64,000 nucleotides of DNA from a virus, in IMG/VR virus record IMGVR_UViG_3300042506_000430, positions 16,372 through 80,371 of that record. One strand, 5' to 3'. Below are positions 35,315 to 44,912 of this stretch, piece after piece. Below the pieces are notes generated by a model. That model made no database searches. It was not told the origin of the DNA and saw only the letters and a list, made by a program, of their open reading frames with translations. How positions within the stretch are numbered: position 1 is the first letter of the stretch; every line of letters starts with the position of its first letter. A program made the translations under genes and the position numbers.

Positions 35315-36535
35315 TTATTTAATTAGTGACTTATAAAATTCTGCTCTATTTTTTGTTACAGTAATTAAGGAATATGTATCCTTTACTGTTTCATATAAAT
35401 TTTCTCCAAGGTCTTGTACTAAGTTGGGATTCTTCAGTAACTTTTCAATATACTTTGCCCAATCAACCCCATTCCTATCAGCATCAACAAGCAAAGCATT
35501 CCCCCCCTTTACAAAAGTACCTCTATCTAATCCATGTTTCAAATCAATCGTATAAGGACCAAAGTTTGAGGCTATTAATGCTTTTTTATAAAACCCAGCT
35601 TCAATTACTTTTAATTGCGACTTCATTTCATTAAAAATGTGATTCTTTATTGGTGCTAAAGATATGTCAAATTTTGCATAATTCTTAGCATATGCAGTAA
35701 CAGGTTTTGTCCACACTCTTAAATAAGCCTCATTATTTTCTTTATCATAAGGTTCTTGTACAAATTTAAACAAATATTTTTTATAATCCTCACTTATTGT
35801 AGAATATTTTTGTGTAAATATTTCTTCATATCTTGCCCATACAGTTTCTTCTGGTTTAATATTTCTTTTCTTTTGCTCTTTTGTTTCAGAATTAATTTCA
35901 GTAACAGAACCCCTAGTATCAAATCCACATAATACAAATTGTAATTTATTTGAATATTTTGTTAATGAACTAAATGGTTTATCTAAAATCATTAAATCAT
36001 GTTGATGACTAGACCCACCAAGCCAACCCACTCTAACCCTATCAGATTCAAGGGTTGGCTCATTAAATTGGGGGTCATTTGGATTTATAGCATTTGGAAA
36101 CACAAAAACATTTTTATTATATTTTTTGATTAAATCTGCATATAATTTTGTTGTTGTTGTAACATATTTTGCTGCTTTTAAATTTTCAATTATTTTTTCA
36201 TTTATTTTATGAATTTTTATAATCTCATGTATTGGGTGATCCTTTGTTGGCATCCAATAATCATCAATATCACAAATTGTAATTATACCCATATTATTTA
36301 ATGTTAATATAAGGCTCTTTGCTTTATCAAAATCATGACCAATACTTCTATGGAAAGCAACAATTTCATAATTCTTCCAAAAGTTCATATCATCCATTGG
36401 GGGTTCATAATCAATATCTATGTGAAATTCACCAGAATATTCTGATTGTAAGAAAAGATGGGGGTCAATTGAGCGGAATTTTCCAACCCCAGAGCGGTCA
36501 GATGGGACTACTAAAACTTTTATTTGTTTACTCAT
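35315..36535 (-). CDS. Glycosyltransferase, GT4-like, first gene of operon
   Basis: This 406-residue GT-B-like protein starts KVLVVPSDRSGVGKFRSIDP, has a middle ICDIDDYWMPTKDHPIHEII and a donor domain VRVGWLGGSSHQHDLMIL, with FDISLAPIKNHIFNEMKSQL followed by KVIEAGFYKKALIASNFG. It is a type widespread in large phages. It follows the terminator at 36578-36610 and so heads the minus-strand operon that runs to 15891. Target unknown. Confidence 0.82.
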   Translation of the reverse strand: MSKQIKVLVVPSDRSGVGKFRSIDPHLFLQSEYSGEFHIDIDYEPPMDDMNFWKNYEIVAFHRSIGHDFDKAKSLILTLNNMGIITICDIDDYWMPTKDHPIHEIIKIHKINEKIIENLKAAKYVTTTTKLYADLIKKYNKNVFVFPNAINPNDPQFNEPTLESDRVRVGWLGGSSHQHDLMILDKPFSSLTKYSNKLQFVLCGFDTRGSVTEINSETKEQKKRNIKPEETVWARYEEIFTQKYSTISEDYKKYLFKFVQEPYDKENNEAYLRVWTKPVTAYAKNYAKFDISLAPIKNHIFNEMKSQLKVIEAGFYKKALIASNFGPYTIDLKHGLDRGTFVKGGNALLVDADRNGVDWAKYIEKLLKNPNLVQDLGENLYETVKDTYSLITVTKNRAEFYKSLIK

Positions 36536-36577
36536 TTTTATATTTTATATTTAAATATAATAAATAAAATCAAAAAA

Positions 36578-36610
36578 AAAAGCAATATGCAGAGATTGCA
36601 TATTGCTTTT
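36578..36610 (-). terminator. Strong intrinsic terminator
   Basis: A perfect 14-bp stem (AAAAGCAATATGCA and its complement) with the loop GAGAT. On the minus strand it is followed by a run of about nine T. It ends the small-gene operon 36633-39210 and separates it from the glycan operon. Confidence 0.9.
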
Positions 36611-36632
36611 TACAAACAAAATAATTATTTAA

Positions 36633-37205
36633 TTAACTTTTAATTTTTTTAATCTTTTGTATTTTACCTTCAAAAATATGTGACCCCACCCTAAATTGGA
36701 AAAACTCATCTGACTTCTCTGTACTTTCTGTTAATAACCCCATTTCTTTAATGGTTGATTTAACTGTTTCTTTTACAATTTTTTTAATATATTCTGCGTC
36801 TATTTGTGTGTTTGATACTTGTTTTTGTTCTACTATATTTTGTTTTGGTTTATTGCCCATTAATTTTGATGCTTTTTCAACCATCTCATCTGTTAAAATA
36901 TTTCTACCAATAGGTTGCTGAACTTGTGCAATTGGATGTTCCAGCATAATCCTTTTAATTTCATCTGGCAATCTTGATTTCTTTATTGCATCTTCAGAGG
37001 GGGTTTCAATATTTCTTATTGGCATAACTGGTGCTGTCATTTCATTTTCAGATAGTATATCATCAGGTATATTATATCTTGCATTTGGTATTGAAAAATC
37101 AACATTATCACCCGTTGGTATTGCGTTACCACTTCTTGGTAACTTGTTGTGAACATCCATTATTGCTTTGGATTTCATTAGTTTTTGCATTAAATCATTT
37201 TCCAT
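36633..37205 (-). CDS. Conserved phage protein, unknown function
   Basis: This 190-residue protein is largely polar and disordered in the first half (PRSGNAIPTGDNVDFSIPNA). Helices follow (DAEYIKKIVKETVKSTIKEM), and a short C-terminal beta module (DEFFQFRVGSHIFEGKIQKI) completes it. No enzyme motif is seen. It is the last gene before the terminator. A head or assembly role is possible from the company of other small phage genes. Confidence 0.6.
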   Translation of the reverse strand: MENDLMQKLMKSKAIMDVHNKLPRSGNAIPTGDNVDFSIPNARYNIPDDILSENEMTAPVMPIRNIETPSEDAIKKSRLPDEIKRIMLEHPIAQVQQPIGRNILTDEMVEKASKLMGNKPKQNIVEQKQVSNTQIDAEYIKKIVKETVKSTIKEMGLLTESTEKSDEFFQFRVGSHIFEGKIQKIKKIKS

Positions 37206-37206
37206 A

Positions 37207-37246
37207 TTATGTAATATTTATTTGGTATTTTATGTAATATTTATTT
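37207..37246. repeat. 17-bp direct repeat pair
   Basis: TTATGTAATATTTATTT occurs at 37207-37223 and again at 37230-37246, 6 bases apart. It spans the junction between two genes and includes the stop of the second. Confidence 0.7.
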
Positions 37247-37658
37247 CATCTTCTGGTGTATTATAATCCCCATCAAATTCTGCTTTAACCAAGCACACAC
37301 CACCTCTGAAAGTTTTATCCCCATTAAAGTTAAACCCTTCTCTTGGGGTTGTAAATACTTCACCTGATGGATTTAATGACATTATTTTATCCAATCTAAA
37401 TATCCTCCAACCGGGTAGAATTTGTTTCCCCAAATAACCAGTATGTGAAGCCCCTTCAATATCATATGCCCTAACTGCTCTATTCCCACCTTTGGTTGTA
37501 CCAAGACAAACAGGTTCAATTAGTCTTAATCCTTTACCCCCTGGCTCATCACCATCATAATAAACGACACAGACTTGTCTACCCTTTATTGCTGAAGCAA
37601 TTGATTCAATTGAAGCAATTTCTGTTAATAATGATTTTAATGTATTTGTTAATTTCAT
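37230..37658 (-). CDS. WYL-like domain protein
   Basis: This 142-residue protein contains a small beta module with the order of a WYL domain: VCVVYYDGDEPGGKGLRLIE, PVCLGTTKGGNRAVRAYDI, then LPGWRIFRLDKIMSLN. WYL domains bind nucleic acid or nucleotide ligands and often regulate. There is no helix-turn-helix here. It overlaps the upstream gene by four bases. Confidence 0.55.
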   Translation of the reverse strand: MKLTNTLKSLLTEIASIESIASAIKGRQVCVVYYDGDEPGGKGLRLIEPVCLGTTKGGNRAVRAYDIEGASHTGYLGKQILPGWRIFRLDKIMSLNPSGEVFTTPREGFNFNGDKTFRGGVCLVKAEFDGDYNTPEDEINIT

Positions 37659-37954
37659 TTCTTAAAATCTGGATATGGATTTTTTTCCTTAAATTTATTT
37701 ATTTTTATTTCACTTTTTCTTTCAGTAACATCTAGTTGTGTTCCAATTGTTGGTGTATGAGTATCAAGGAAAATACCATTGCCCCTACCTTTTCCATCGC
37801 CATCCCCAAGGGCATTTGGATTTTTTGATGAATATTCAAATGCTATATCCTTATATTCATTTTTTGGTAATAGCTTTGCTCTTTGCTCTTCTGCAAATTT
37901 GCTCAAATTATTTTCAATATTTTGGCTTAAATCAATTGCTAATTCATCTCCCAT
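37655..37954 (-). CDS. Small phage protein, unknown
   Basis: A 99-residue polar protein with an N-terminal helix (LAIDLSQNIENNLSKFAEEQ), a Gly/Asn-rich loop (NPNALGDGDGKGRGNGIF) and a basic tail. No family recognised. It overlaps the WYL-like gene by four bases and is 4 bases from its other neighbour. Confidence 0.55.
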   Translation of the reverse strand: MGDELAIDLSQNIENNLSKFAEEQRAKLLPKNEYKDIAFEYSSKNPNALGDGDGKGRGNGIFLDTHTPTIGTQLDVTERKSEIKINKFKEKNPYPDFKK

Positions 37955-37958
37955 AATT

Positions 37959-38429
37959 TTAATATTTTATTAATTTTTTTATTTTATTTATTTCCTCTGT
38001 TATTTTTGGTATTGAGGAAGCATGCCTTTCTGTTGCCTTTTTATGTGTTTCTGATGGTCTAACATTGGTATCATCTTTATCATGTGAATCAATAAATTGA
38101 TTTGATTCACCAGCATTTGTTCTATTTCTTTGGGTCATTTTAACATTTGCTCTCATTTGATTTAATGTTTGTTCAACCCAATATTTCATTTTAAGACTAC
38201 CATTTAAAATAAATTCAGCATCCTTAAAATCACCTTTATAAGTATCAAAATAACTTTTTATTCTTTTCATTTGGGTATATGATATTGTATTTTTCCCTTG
38301 TAATTCTTTATTCCTTTTATAACCTTCGCTATCTTGGGGAATTTGTCCAATAGAGTTCATACACATCATTAAATGTTGTTTCATTTCTGGAGGAAAAGGA
38401 ATTGGTCTATTATAAAGTTTACTATTCAC
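37959..38429 (-). CDS. Conserved phage protein, unknown
   Basis: A 156-residue basic protein. The N-terminal region (PIPFPPEMKQHLMMCMNSIG) and the central YTQMKRIKSYFDTYKGDFKD resemble conserved small proteins of large phages. It ends with a polar His-rich part. No enzyme motif. It overlaps the next upstream gene by 8 bases. Confidence 0.55.
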   Translation of the reverse strand: MNSKLYNRPIPFPPEMKQHLMMCMNSIGQIPQDSEGYKRNKELQGKNTISYTQMKRIKSYFDTYKGDFKDAEFILNGSLKMKYWVEQTLNQMRANVKMTQRNRTNAGESNQFIDSHDKDDTNVRPSETHKKATERHASSIPKITEEINKIKKLIKY

Positions 38430-39210
38430 TTTTTAGCATTTTTATTAAATCATTTATACTTAATCCGTTTTTCTCTGCTTGGGTTTTCAACATTTTAATA
38501 TTCTTTTTGATAATTGGATTTGTTTCATCTTTTGATGACTGCAAATCACTATCTCCATTTCTTTTTGATACAACCAAATCTTCAACCATTTTATTGAACT
38601 CAGATAATGTCATTTTATCAATAGACCCTTTCTTTTTCTTTTTGCTTATTTTCCCAGAAGGGTCTTTACCAAATTCTTTTGTTCTTTGCTTTGCCTCATC
38701 AGGTTCAACATCAAGTTTATCAACCAAATATTTATATGTTTTTTTACCATCAAGATTTTTTGTTTCCTCATAGCCAAATGCATTGGACATATCAATCTCT
38801 TCAATCCCCTCACCATAATATGTTCTATATCCACGAGTTACAGGGTCATTTGTTTGCCTTGTTGCTGGAATAATTTGATCCATTGTTCTATGAGTATGTT
38901 GCGTATTATTTAATATGGGGATTTTTGATGTTAGCATTGAACCATCATCATCAACCAATTCTTCCAATTCTTTTTTTAACTTCTTTGTTGTTGGTTTTCT
39001 TTTGGTTTTAACAATTTTATTTAAGTGATTTTTTATTTTTTTAATATTTTTTTTATCAAAGTGAACAACTTCATCATTATCTCTTGCTTCGGACAATGTG
39101 CCATTTATTGAGAAATATAGTGAATATTTATCAGTCTTTTCTCTAATTAAAAAATAATAAGGTGAATTAAAATATTCTTCGTTAATATTTATCATTTGAC
39201 TTTTATTCAT
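38422..39210 (-). CDS. Conserved phage protein, unknown
   Basis: This 262-residue acidic and basic mixed protein is the first gene of its operon. It has a beta-rich N-terminus (YFLIREKTDKYSLYFSING), charged linkers (KKNIKKIKNHLNKIVKTKRK), and helical C-terminal stretches. Divergent from the virion gene 39251. The AT-rich word TATAATAAATA lies 17 bases before its start. Function unknown. Confidence 0.55.
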   Translation of the reverse strand: MNKSQMININEEYFNSPYYFLIREKTDKYSLYFSINGTLSEARDNDEVVHFDKKNIKKIKNHLNKIVKTKRKPTTKKLKKELEELVDDDGSMLTSKIPILNNTQHTHRTMDQIIPATRQTNDPVTRGYRTYYGEGIEEIDMSNAFGYEETKNLDGKKTYKYLVDKLDVEPDEAKQRTKEFGKDPSGKISKKKKKGSIDKMTLSEFNKMVEDLVVSKRNGDSDLQSSKDETNPIIKKNIKMLKTQAEKNGLSINDLIKMLKSE

Positions 39211-39250
39211 AAATATTCACTAAATACTATTTATTATAATAATAATATAA

Positions 39251-41005
39251 ATGAGTTATCAAAATATTAATCAATATAATTTTAATAAGATTGGATTTAG
39301 ACCTGTAAATGAAATTATTGATATAAGTTTGGCTTCGGATGAGTTGAATTTTGATGAGGAAACTGTATTTTCATCAAATTTGATTGCTGAGAATGATGGG
39401 AATAGGATGCCATTCAATTTTGATTTTAACTATTCTGGTAATTCAAGTGGATATTCATCAACAGATGTTATTGTTTCAAAAAATTATTATAATCCAGAAA
39501 ATTATAATTTAACAGCAAATACATACCAAAATAAAATTTCAATATGTGATATTGGATTAACCGGAATTGATAATGGATTAACCAATGTTATTTCTGGTCA
39601 AACCATTGAAATAAATTATGGTTTATATACAAATACAAATGATATATATAATAGGTATAAATTTGATAGAAGATTAAAATTACACCCCATAACAGGGTTC
39701 ACAACAAGCACAAATAGAATATATAATGATAATAGTTATTCTTATAATATAACATCTGGAACAACATCAAGTCTCAAATATTCATCATTAAATGGTTCAT
39801 TTTATCAAGGATTTTATAGATTATTTGGTTATGATTATGAAATATTCCCAGAAAGACCAAATCTTGGCTGGACAGCAGAATTTGTATTAAAATATAGATG
39901 GACAGGCGATACAAATGGTTTGAATGTAAGATATCCAAAAAATAAGGGGACATTCTTTTATTTAGGTGCAAGAGCAGAAAATAAGTTTTATCATTTTGCT
40001 GATGGACATCCAGTGTCATATAGTGCATATACAAGACCAACATCTGGCTTAACTTGTTGGGATACTTGCAATTGTGATATAAATTATTCAGCATCCACAT
40101 ATTCAGCATCAACTTGTAATAAGGTATATCCAATCACAGGAATAACAAATCCAGATAAAGATGTTATATTTAATGAACCAAATCCCTTATATGATTCTGT
40201 TTCAAATGCACTATCACTTCAGTTAAGTGGTAATTCTGGCAACCCAATAGTTTGTGTAAAAACATTCACCCTAACAGGAACTTGCGAAACATCAGGTGCA
40301 ACTATAAATCAATGGTGCTCAACAAAAGGAATATTTGATGAATTTAAAAATACAACATATATCCAAGATGAAAATTGGGTTCAAATTGACGCAGTATTTG
40401 TTAGAGATAGACTAATTGAAAATTGTGATTTAAAAGAACTTGGGGGGTTAGGATTATTAGTCTCAAGGGAATATACTGCAACAACAACCAATAGAAGCAT
40501 TGAATTAATACAACCAAAATTAAGTGGTGAAACAAATGCAAGCATTGAAGTTGTTAATTTTGACCAATCATGGATTAATACAAAAAAATATAGAAATGGA
40601 AATTTAAGAATATACATAAATGGTAAAATATTCTTCATCATTGATAATTTTGAGGAAATTATCCCAAGACCATTAAATACTCTAAAAGAAAGACAAATTG
40701 GCGTCCCCTTCAATATTTCAGTTGGGGGTGGCACACAAGGGCTTAAAGATTCTCTTACATTAAGTTCATGTACAAATAACACCCTAATACAAGACCCAGA
40801 ATTATTACCAACTGATATACTAAATAATACATCATATTCTGGTTTAACCACAAATATTACTCTTGAAGAAGAATTTGGGGGTAGTTTAATAGGTGATATG
40901 GGGGCATTTAGAATGTATGTTGAACCCTTAAATGCTGGTCAAATAAGGCATAATTTTAATATATTAAAAACAAAATATAATTTAATAAACCCATACATAA
41001 AGTAG
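39251..41005 (+). CDS. Virion structural protein, lectin-like candidate
   Basis: This 584-residue beta-rich protein is full of Asn, Ser, Thr and Tyr. It has long strand patterns (NLGWTAEFVLKYRWTGDTNG, TFFYLGARAENKFYHFADGH, NLRIYINGKIFFIIDNFEEI) like a concanavalin/LamG-type sandwich, and a Cys-rich middle (CWDTCNCDINYSAST). It heads the plus-strand glycosyltransferase cluster, so it could be the protein those enzymes decorate or a host-binding fibre; both are inference. Confidence 0.6.
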   Translation: MSYQNINQYNFNKIGFRPVNEIIDISLASDELNFDEETVFSSNLIAENDGNRMPFNFDFNYSGNSSGYSSTDVIVSKNYYNPENYNLTANTYQNKISICDIGLTGIDNGLTNVISGQTIEINYGLYTNTNDIYNRYKFDRRLKLHPITGFTTSTNRIYNDNSYSYNITSGTTSSLKYSSLNGSFYQGFYRLFGYDYEIFPERPNLGWTAEFVLKYRWTGDTNGLNVRYPKNKGTFFYLGARAENKFYHFADGHPVSYSAYTRPTSGLTCWDTCNCDINYSASTYSASTCNKVYPITGITNPDKDVIFNEPNPLYDSVSNALSLQLSGNSGNPIVCVKTFTLTGTCETSGATINQWCSTKGIFDEFKNTTYIQDENWVQIDAVFVRDRLIENCDLKELGGLGLLVSREYTATTTNRSIELIQPKLSGETNASIEVVNFDQSWINTKKYRNGNLRIYINGKIFFIIDNFEEIIPRPLNTLKERQIGVPFNISVGGGTQGLKDSLTLSSCTNNTLIQDPELLPTDILNNTSYSGLTTNITLEEEFGGSLIGDMGAFRMYVEPLNAGQIRHNFNILKTKYNLINPYIK

Positions 41006-41057
41006 AATATTTACTTTATTGTAAAAAACTTTAATATTAATATATTAAATGTTTTAA

Positions 41058-42308
41058 ATGAGTAAGATATTTGTTCAAATTGCATCTTATAGAGATTATT
41101 TATTGGAATCAACCATAGAAGATATAATTTCAAATGCAAAAAACCCCAAGAACCTAGTTATTGCAATTGCACGACAATACCACCCAGATGATAAGTTTGG
41201 CACATTAGATAAATGGAGAAAAGATAAGAGATTCAAAATTATTGATATATTATATAATGAAACAAAAGGTGTTTGTTGGGCAAGAAACATGGTTCAACAA
41301 TTATATAATAATGAAGAATATACATTACAGATTGATTCCCACATGCGTTTTGAACAAAATTGGGATGATATTTTAATTAAAATGATTAAGCAACTTCAAA
41401 AATCTGGCTACCCAAAACCATTATTAACAGGGTATGTATCCTCTTTTGACCCAGATAATGATCCAGAGGCAAGGTCAAAAGAACCTTGGCGAATGCTATT
41501 TGATAGATTCATTCCAGAAGGTGCAATGTTTTTTTTACCTGATACTATTAAAAATTGGCAAAATTTAAGTCAGCCAGTTTCTTCAAGATTTTATTCTGCA
41601 CATTTTTGTTTCACACTTGGCATATTTTCAAAGGAGGTTCAGCATAACCCAGAATATTATTTTCATGGTGAAGAAATCTCAATTGCTGCAAGAGCATATA
41701 CACATGGTTATGATTTATTTCATCCACATAGATTAACTGTTTATCATGAATATACAAGAAAGAACAGAACAAAACAATGGGATGATGATAAGGAGTGGGT
41801 TGATAAAAATAATAAAAGCCATTTAATTAATAAGAAACTTTTTGGGATGGATGGCTTGGTTCAGGAGGGTCATAATGGTTTGTATGGATTTGGTTCTGTT
41901 CGAACATTAAGGGATTATGAGAGGTATGCTGGGATTTTATTTTCAAGAAGGGCTATTCAAGAGGAGACATTAAAACATTCTTACCCCCCAAATACATATA
42001 ATTATGAAACGGAGGAAGATTGGTTAAATTCATTTTCAAGCATATTTAAACATTGTATTGATGTGTCTTATAATTCAGTTCCAGAGAAAGATTATGATTT
42101 TTGGGTGGTTGCATTCCATGATGAGAATGATGAAACAATATATCGAAAAGACGCAGATAAGGATGAAATTAATAGAATGTTAAATGACCCCGACCATTAC
42201 TGTAAAATATGGAGGGAATTCAATGCGATAAGGCAGCCAAAGTATTGGGTTGTTTGGCCTCATAGTGAATCTAAAGGTTGGTGTGATAAGATAAGTGGTA
42301 ATTTTTAA
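41058..42308 (+). CDS. GlcNAc-transferase-like enzyme (PF11397 type), copy 1
   Basis: This 416-residue protein starts with KIFVQIASYRDYLLESTIED, the hallmark of the polypeptide alpha-GlcNAc transferase family (GT60-like). It has the metal site in YTLQIDSHMRFEQNWDD, then ISIAARAYTHGYDLFHPHRL. In eukaryotes this family adds GlcNAc to hydroxyproline on Skp1. The phage acceptor is unknown. It is paralogous to 46630-47886 at the other end of this cluster. Confidence 0.85.
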   Translation: MSKIFVQIASYRDYLLESTIEDIISNAKNPKNLVIAIARQYHPDDKFGTLDKWRKDKRFKIIDILYNETKGVCWARNMVQQLYNNEEYTLQIDSHMRFEQNWDDILIKMIKQLQKSGYPKPLLTGYVSSFDPDNDPEARSKEPWRMLFDRFIPEGAMFFLPDTIKNWQNLSQPVSSRFYSAHFCFTLGIFSKEVQHNPEYYFHGEEISIAARAYTHGYDLFHPHRLTVYHEYTRKNRTKQWDDDKEWVDKNNKSHLINKKLFGMDGLVQEGHNGLYGFGSVRTLRDYERYAGILFSRRAIQEETLKHSYPPNTYNYETEEDWLNSFSSIFKHCIDVSYNSVPEKDYDFWVVAFHDENDETIYRKDADKDEINRMLNDPDHYCKIWREFNAIRQPKYWVVWPHSESKGWCDKISGNF

Positions 42309-42318
42309 TTTAATATAT

Positions 42319-43593
42319 ATGTTTAGTATAATAAACCATATAATAGCTGAAAAAGGATATTACATTAATTTGGATAACTCAATAGATAGGAGAGTTAGGG
42401 TTGAGGAACAAATTGAGAAATATAATATTAATGGATTAGAAAGATTCCCAGCATTGACTGATTCTTGGCATCAATACTCTTGCACCAAATCTCATTTGGC
42501 AATATTACAGAAATGTTTTGATGAAAATATTGAAACAGTAATGATTTTTGAAGATGATTTTCAGATATATGATGAATGTAAATTTGCTCACAATACACTT
42601 AATTTAAATGATTGTTTAACTAGTGTTGTTAATGATTTAAATTTGGTTGATTGGGATGTTATATTGTTTGGCTGCAACCCAAGAACTTATTTAATACCTA
42701 TAACAAATAATTTGGCAATTAACTCTAAAAGTACAGGTGCTTGGGCTTATCTCATTAAAAAGAAGGCATATAAATACATTTTAGATAATTTAAATTATGG
42801 ACGTGATTTATTGGCTATAGATGATTTTTTACCACTATTGAATCAAAGAGGATTCACATCTTTGACCACCATACCATTAACCATTCATCATGGTGTTAAT
42901 TTAGTATCAACATTACAACCAAGAGAACCTGTCAACTATAATGTTATGATAGAGGGAAATTATTATAATTATATTTATAATTATGTTACAGATAAAAGTC
43001 TTACATATGATACTTATCAAATTGAACAAGAAATAACAGTTGTGATAACAGGTAAATTTATCAATGACTTCATATCACATTTAAGATATTCATTAATGTC
43101 AATTCCCCCAACCATAGAGAAATGCAGATTTCTAATTATATATGACATATTGGATTATTCAGCATCTCACAATAGCATTATTCAAGTATATGATTATTTC
43201 AAAAATAGAAACAAATCAATAAATTGTGATATTAGATTTTCTACTGAAAACAATAGAAATAATTTATTATTAGAGTTAATTAAAACAAAATATTTTATTC
43301 ATTTAGAACATGGCTGGGTATTCTTGAATAATGATATCAACTTTAAAGAAATGATAAATAATCTAAACAATAATGAAAGCATTAATGGATTTTGGTTTAA
43401 TCATGGCCAAGATGAGGCAAATAATACCCCAACCATATTTAGAACATCAACATATACCAATAATTACAATTTGCAAATGTATGATGAAAATATAATGGTT
43501 ACACATATAAATCACCAAGAATTAGAAAACCCAATTCTTAAAAATATTGCAAATGAATTTATTAAAAATAATCCTTTAAAAACATATGATTAA
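42319..43593 (+). CDS. GT25-like glycosyltransferase with second GT-A-like domain
   Basis: The start at 42319 (MFSIINHIIAEKGYYINLDN) is chosen over 42295, which would overlap the previous gene. Residues 1-215 fit family GT25 (INLDNSIDRRVRVEEQIEKY, SCTKSHLAILQKC, VMIFEDDFQIY). Residues 235-424 form a second domain with ITVVITGKFINDFISHLRYS and YFIHLEHGWVFLNND. Two-domain layout suggests two sugar additions. It shares one base with the next gene. Confidence 0.75.
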   Translation: MFSIINHIIAEKGYYINLDNSIDRRVRVEEQIEKYNINGLERFPALTDSWHQYSCTKSHLAILQKCFDENIETVMIFEDDFQIYDECKFAHNTLNLNDCLTSVVNDLNLVDWDVILFGCNPRTYLIPITNNLAINSKSTGAWAYLIKKKAYKYILDNLNYGRDLLAIDDFLPLLNQRGFTSLTTIPLTIHHGVNLVSTLQPREPVNYNVMIEGNYYNYIYNYVTDKSLTYDTYQIEQEITVVITGKFINDFISHLRYSLMSIPPTIEKCRFLIIYDILDYSASHNSIIQVYDYFKNRNKSINCDIRFSTENNRNNLLLELIKTKYFIHLEHGWVFLNNDINFKEMINNLNNNESINGFWFNHGQDEANNTPTIFRTSTYTNNYNLQMYDENIMVTHINHQELENPILKNIANEFIKNNPLKTYD

Positions 43594-44252
43594 TGAAATT
43601 TTTATTCAAATTTCCATCCAGAGGGAGGTCAAATAAATTCAAGGAAACATTGCAATTACATTTAATGCATTTGTCAAATAAAAATGAATACAAATTCATA
43701 TTCACTTTTGATGAAGATGATGATACAATGAATAATGATGATATTAAAAACTTTATAAAAACTTTAAATATTGATTTTAAAATATTTTATGGTCAAAGCA
43801 AAAATAAAATAGAAGCAATAAATGCAAATTTAAGTGATGAGGATTATGATATTTTAATTTTAATAGCTGATGATATGATTCCACAAGTTATGGAATATGA
43901 TGAGATAATAAGAAACATTATTGAAACATCAGAAAATGGTACAGATACTATTATACATTTCAATACAACTAGATGGGCAAATCTTCTTGATGTTTGGTGT
44001 ATAATGGGAAAGAAATATTATGATAGATTTAAATACATTTATAATCCTGTGTATAAGAGTATTTATGCGGATAATGAATATACTGAGGTTGCTCAAATTT
44101 TAGATAGATACATTTTTTCTGAAATCATAGCATTCAACCATAATTGGGATTCAGATGAAACAACCTTAAAAAGTTGGGGGCATAATCAAGAAGATGAGAA
44201 TATTTATAATTCAAGAAAAAATGAAAATTTTGATTTAAAAAATGGTAAATAA
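43593..44252 (+). CDS. Putative GT-A glycosyltransferase (paralogue of 28343-29008)
   Basis: This 219-residue protein mirrors the minus-strand gene at 28343: FLFKFPSRGRSNKFKETLQL, FIFTFDEDDDTMNNDD and DILILIADDMIPQVMEYDEI are collinear. It overlaps the previous and next genes by one and 11 bases. The likely metal site is the DD of ADDMIP. Specificity unknown. Confidence 0.68.
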   Translation: MKFLFKFPSRGRSNKFKETLQLHLMHLSNKNEYKFIFTFDEDDDTMNNDDIKNFIKTLNIDFKIFYGQSKNKIEAINANLSDEDYDILILIADDMIPQVMEYDEIIRNIIETSENGTDTIIHFNTTRWANLLDVWCIMGKKYYDRFKYIYNPVYKSIYADNEYTEVAQILDRYIFSEIIAFNHNWDSDETTLKSWGHNQEDENIYNSRKNENFDLKNGK

Positions 44253-44910
44253 AAAAATAATATCTTTTTCCTTGTGGGGTGATAATCCAAAATATACCTT
44301 GGGTGCAATTAAAAATGCTAAATTAGCTAGTACAATTTACTCCAATTGGATATGTAGATATTATATTGGTCTTTCAACCCCTACTGAAATTGTGGATGAA
44401 TTAAAACATATGAATAACACAGAGATTGTAATTATGAATGAGCAAGGTGAGTGGAATTCTATGTTCTGGAGGTTTTTACCTATTGGTGATAATGATATTG
44501 ATGTTATGTTATCAAGAGATTGTGATTCAAGATTATCAATTAGAGAAAAGTTATGTGTTGATGAATTTATAAATTCAGATAAAATGTTTCATAATATGAT
44601 AGACCACCCATTCCATAATGGAATTATGGGTGGCATGTGGGGTGCAAAAAAAGGAGTTTTAAATAATATGAAAGAATTAATTGATAATTGGCCAAAAACA
44701 AATCAATGGCAAACAGATCAATCTTTTTTAAATACAATGGTAACGCCTATAATTGGTGATAATATTTTTATACATGATTCCATCAATAAAAGAAATTTTC
44801 CAATAAAAAGAAAAGATTATGAATATGTTGGGGAATCATATAATGGATATGATGAAAGGTCTGAACATTGGTGTGTTTTTACTTTTGATGAATACAAACA
44901 TTTGGATTAA
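44242..44910 (+). CDS. Putative GT-A glycosyltransferase (paralogue of 27693-28346)
   Basis: This 222-residue protein is collinear with the minus-strand gene at 27693 (IISFSLWGDNPKYTLGAIKN, VMLSRDCDSRLSIREKLCVD, GGMWGAKKGVLNNMKELI). The DCDSR acidic site replaces DTDSR. Together with 43593-44252 it forms a duplicated two-gene module. Confidence 0.68.
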   Translation: MVNKKIISFSLWGDNPKYTLGAIKNAKLASTIYSNWICRYYIGLSTPTEIVDELKHMNNTEIVIMNEQGEWNSMFWRFLPIGDNDIDVMLSRDCDSRLSIREKLCVDEFINSDKMFHNMIDHPFHNGIMGGMWGAKKGVLNNMKELIDNWPKTNQWQTDQSFLNTMVTPIIGDNIFIHDSINKRNFPIKRKDYEYVGESYNGYDERSEHWCVFTFDEYKHLD

Positions 44911-44912
44911 AT

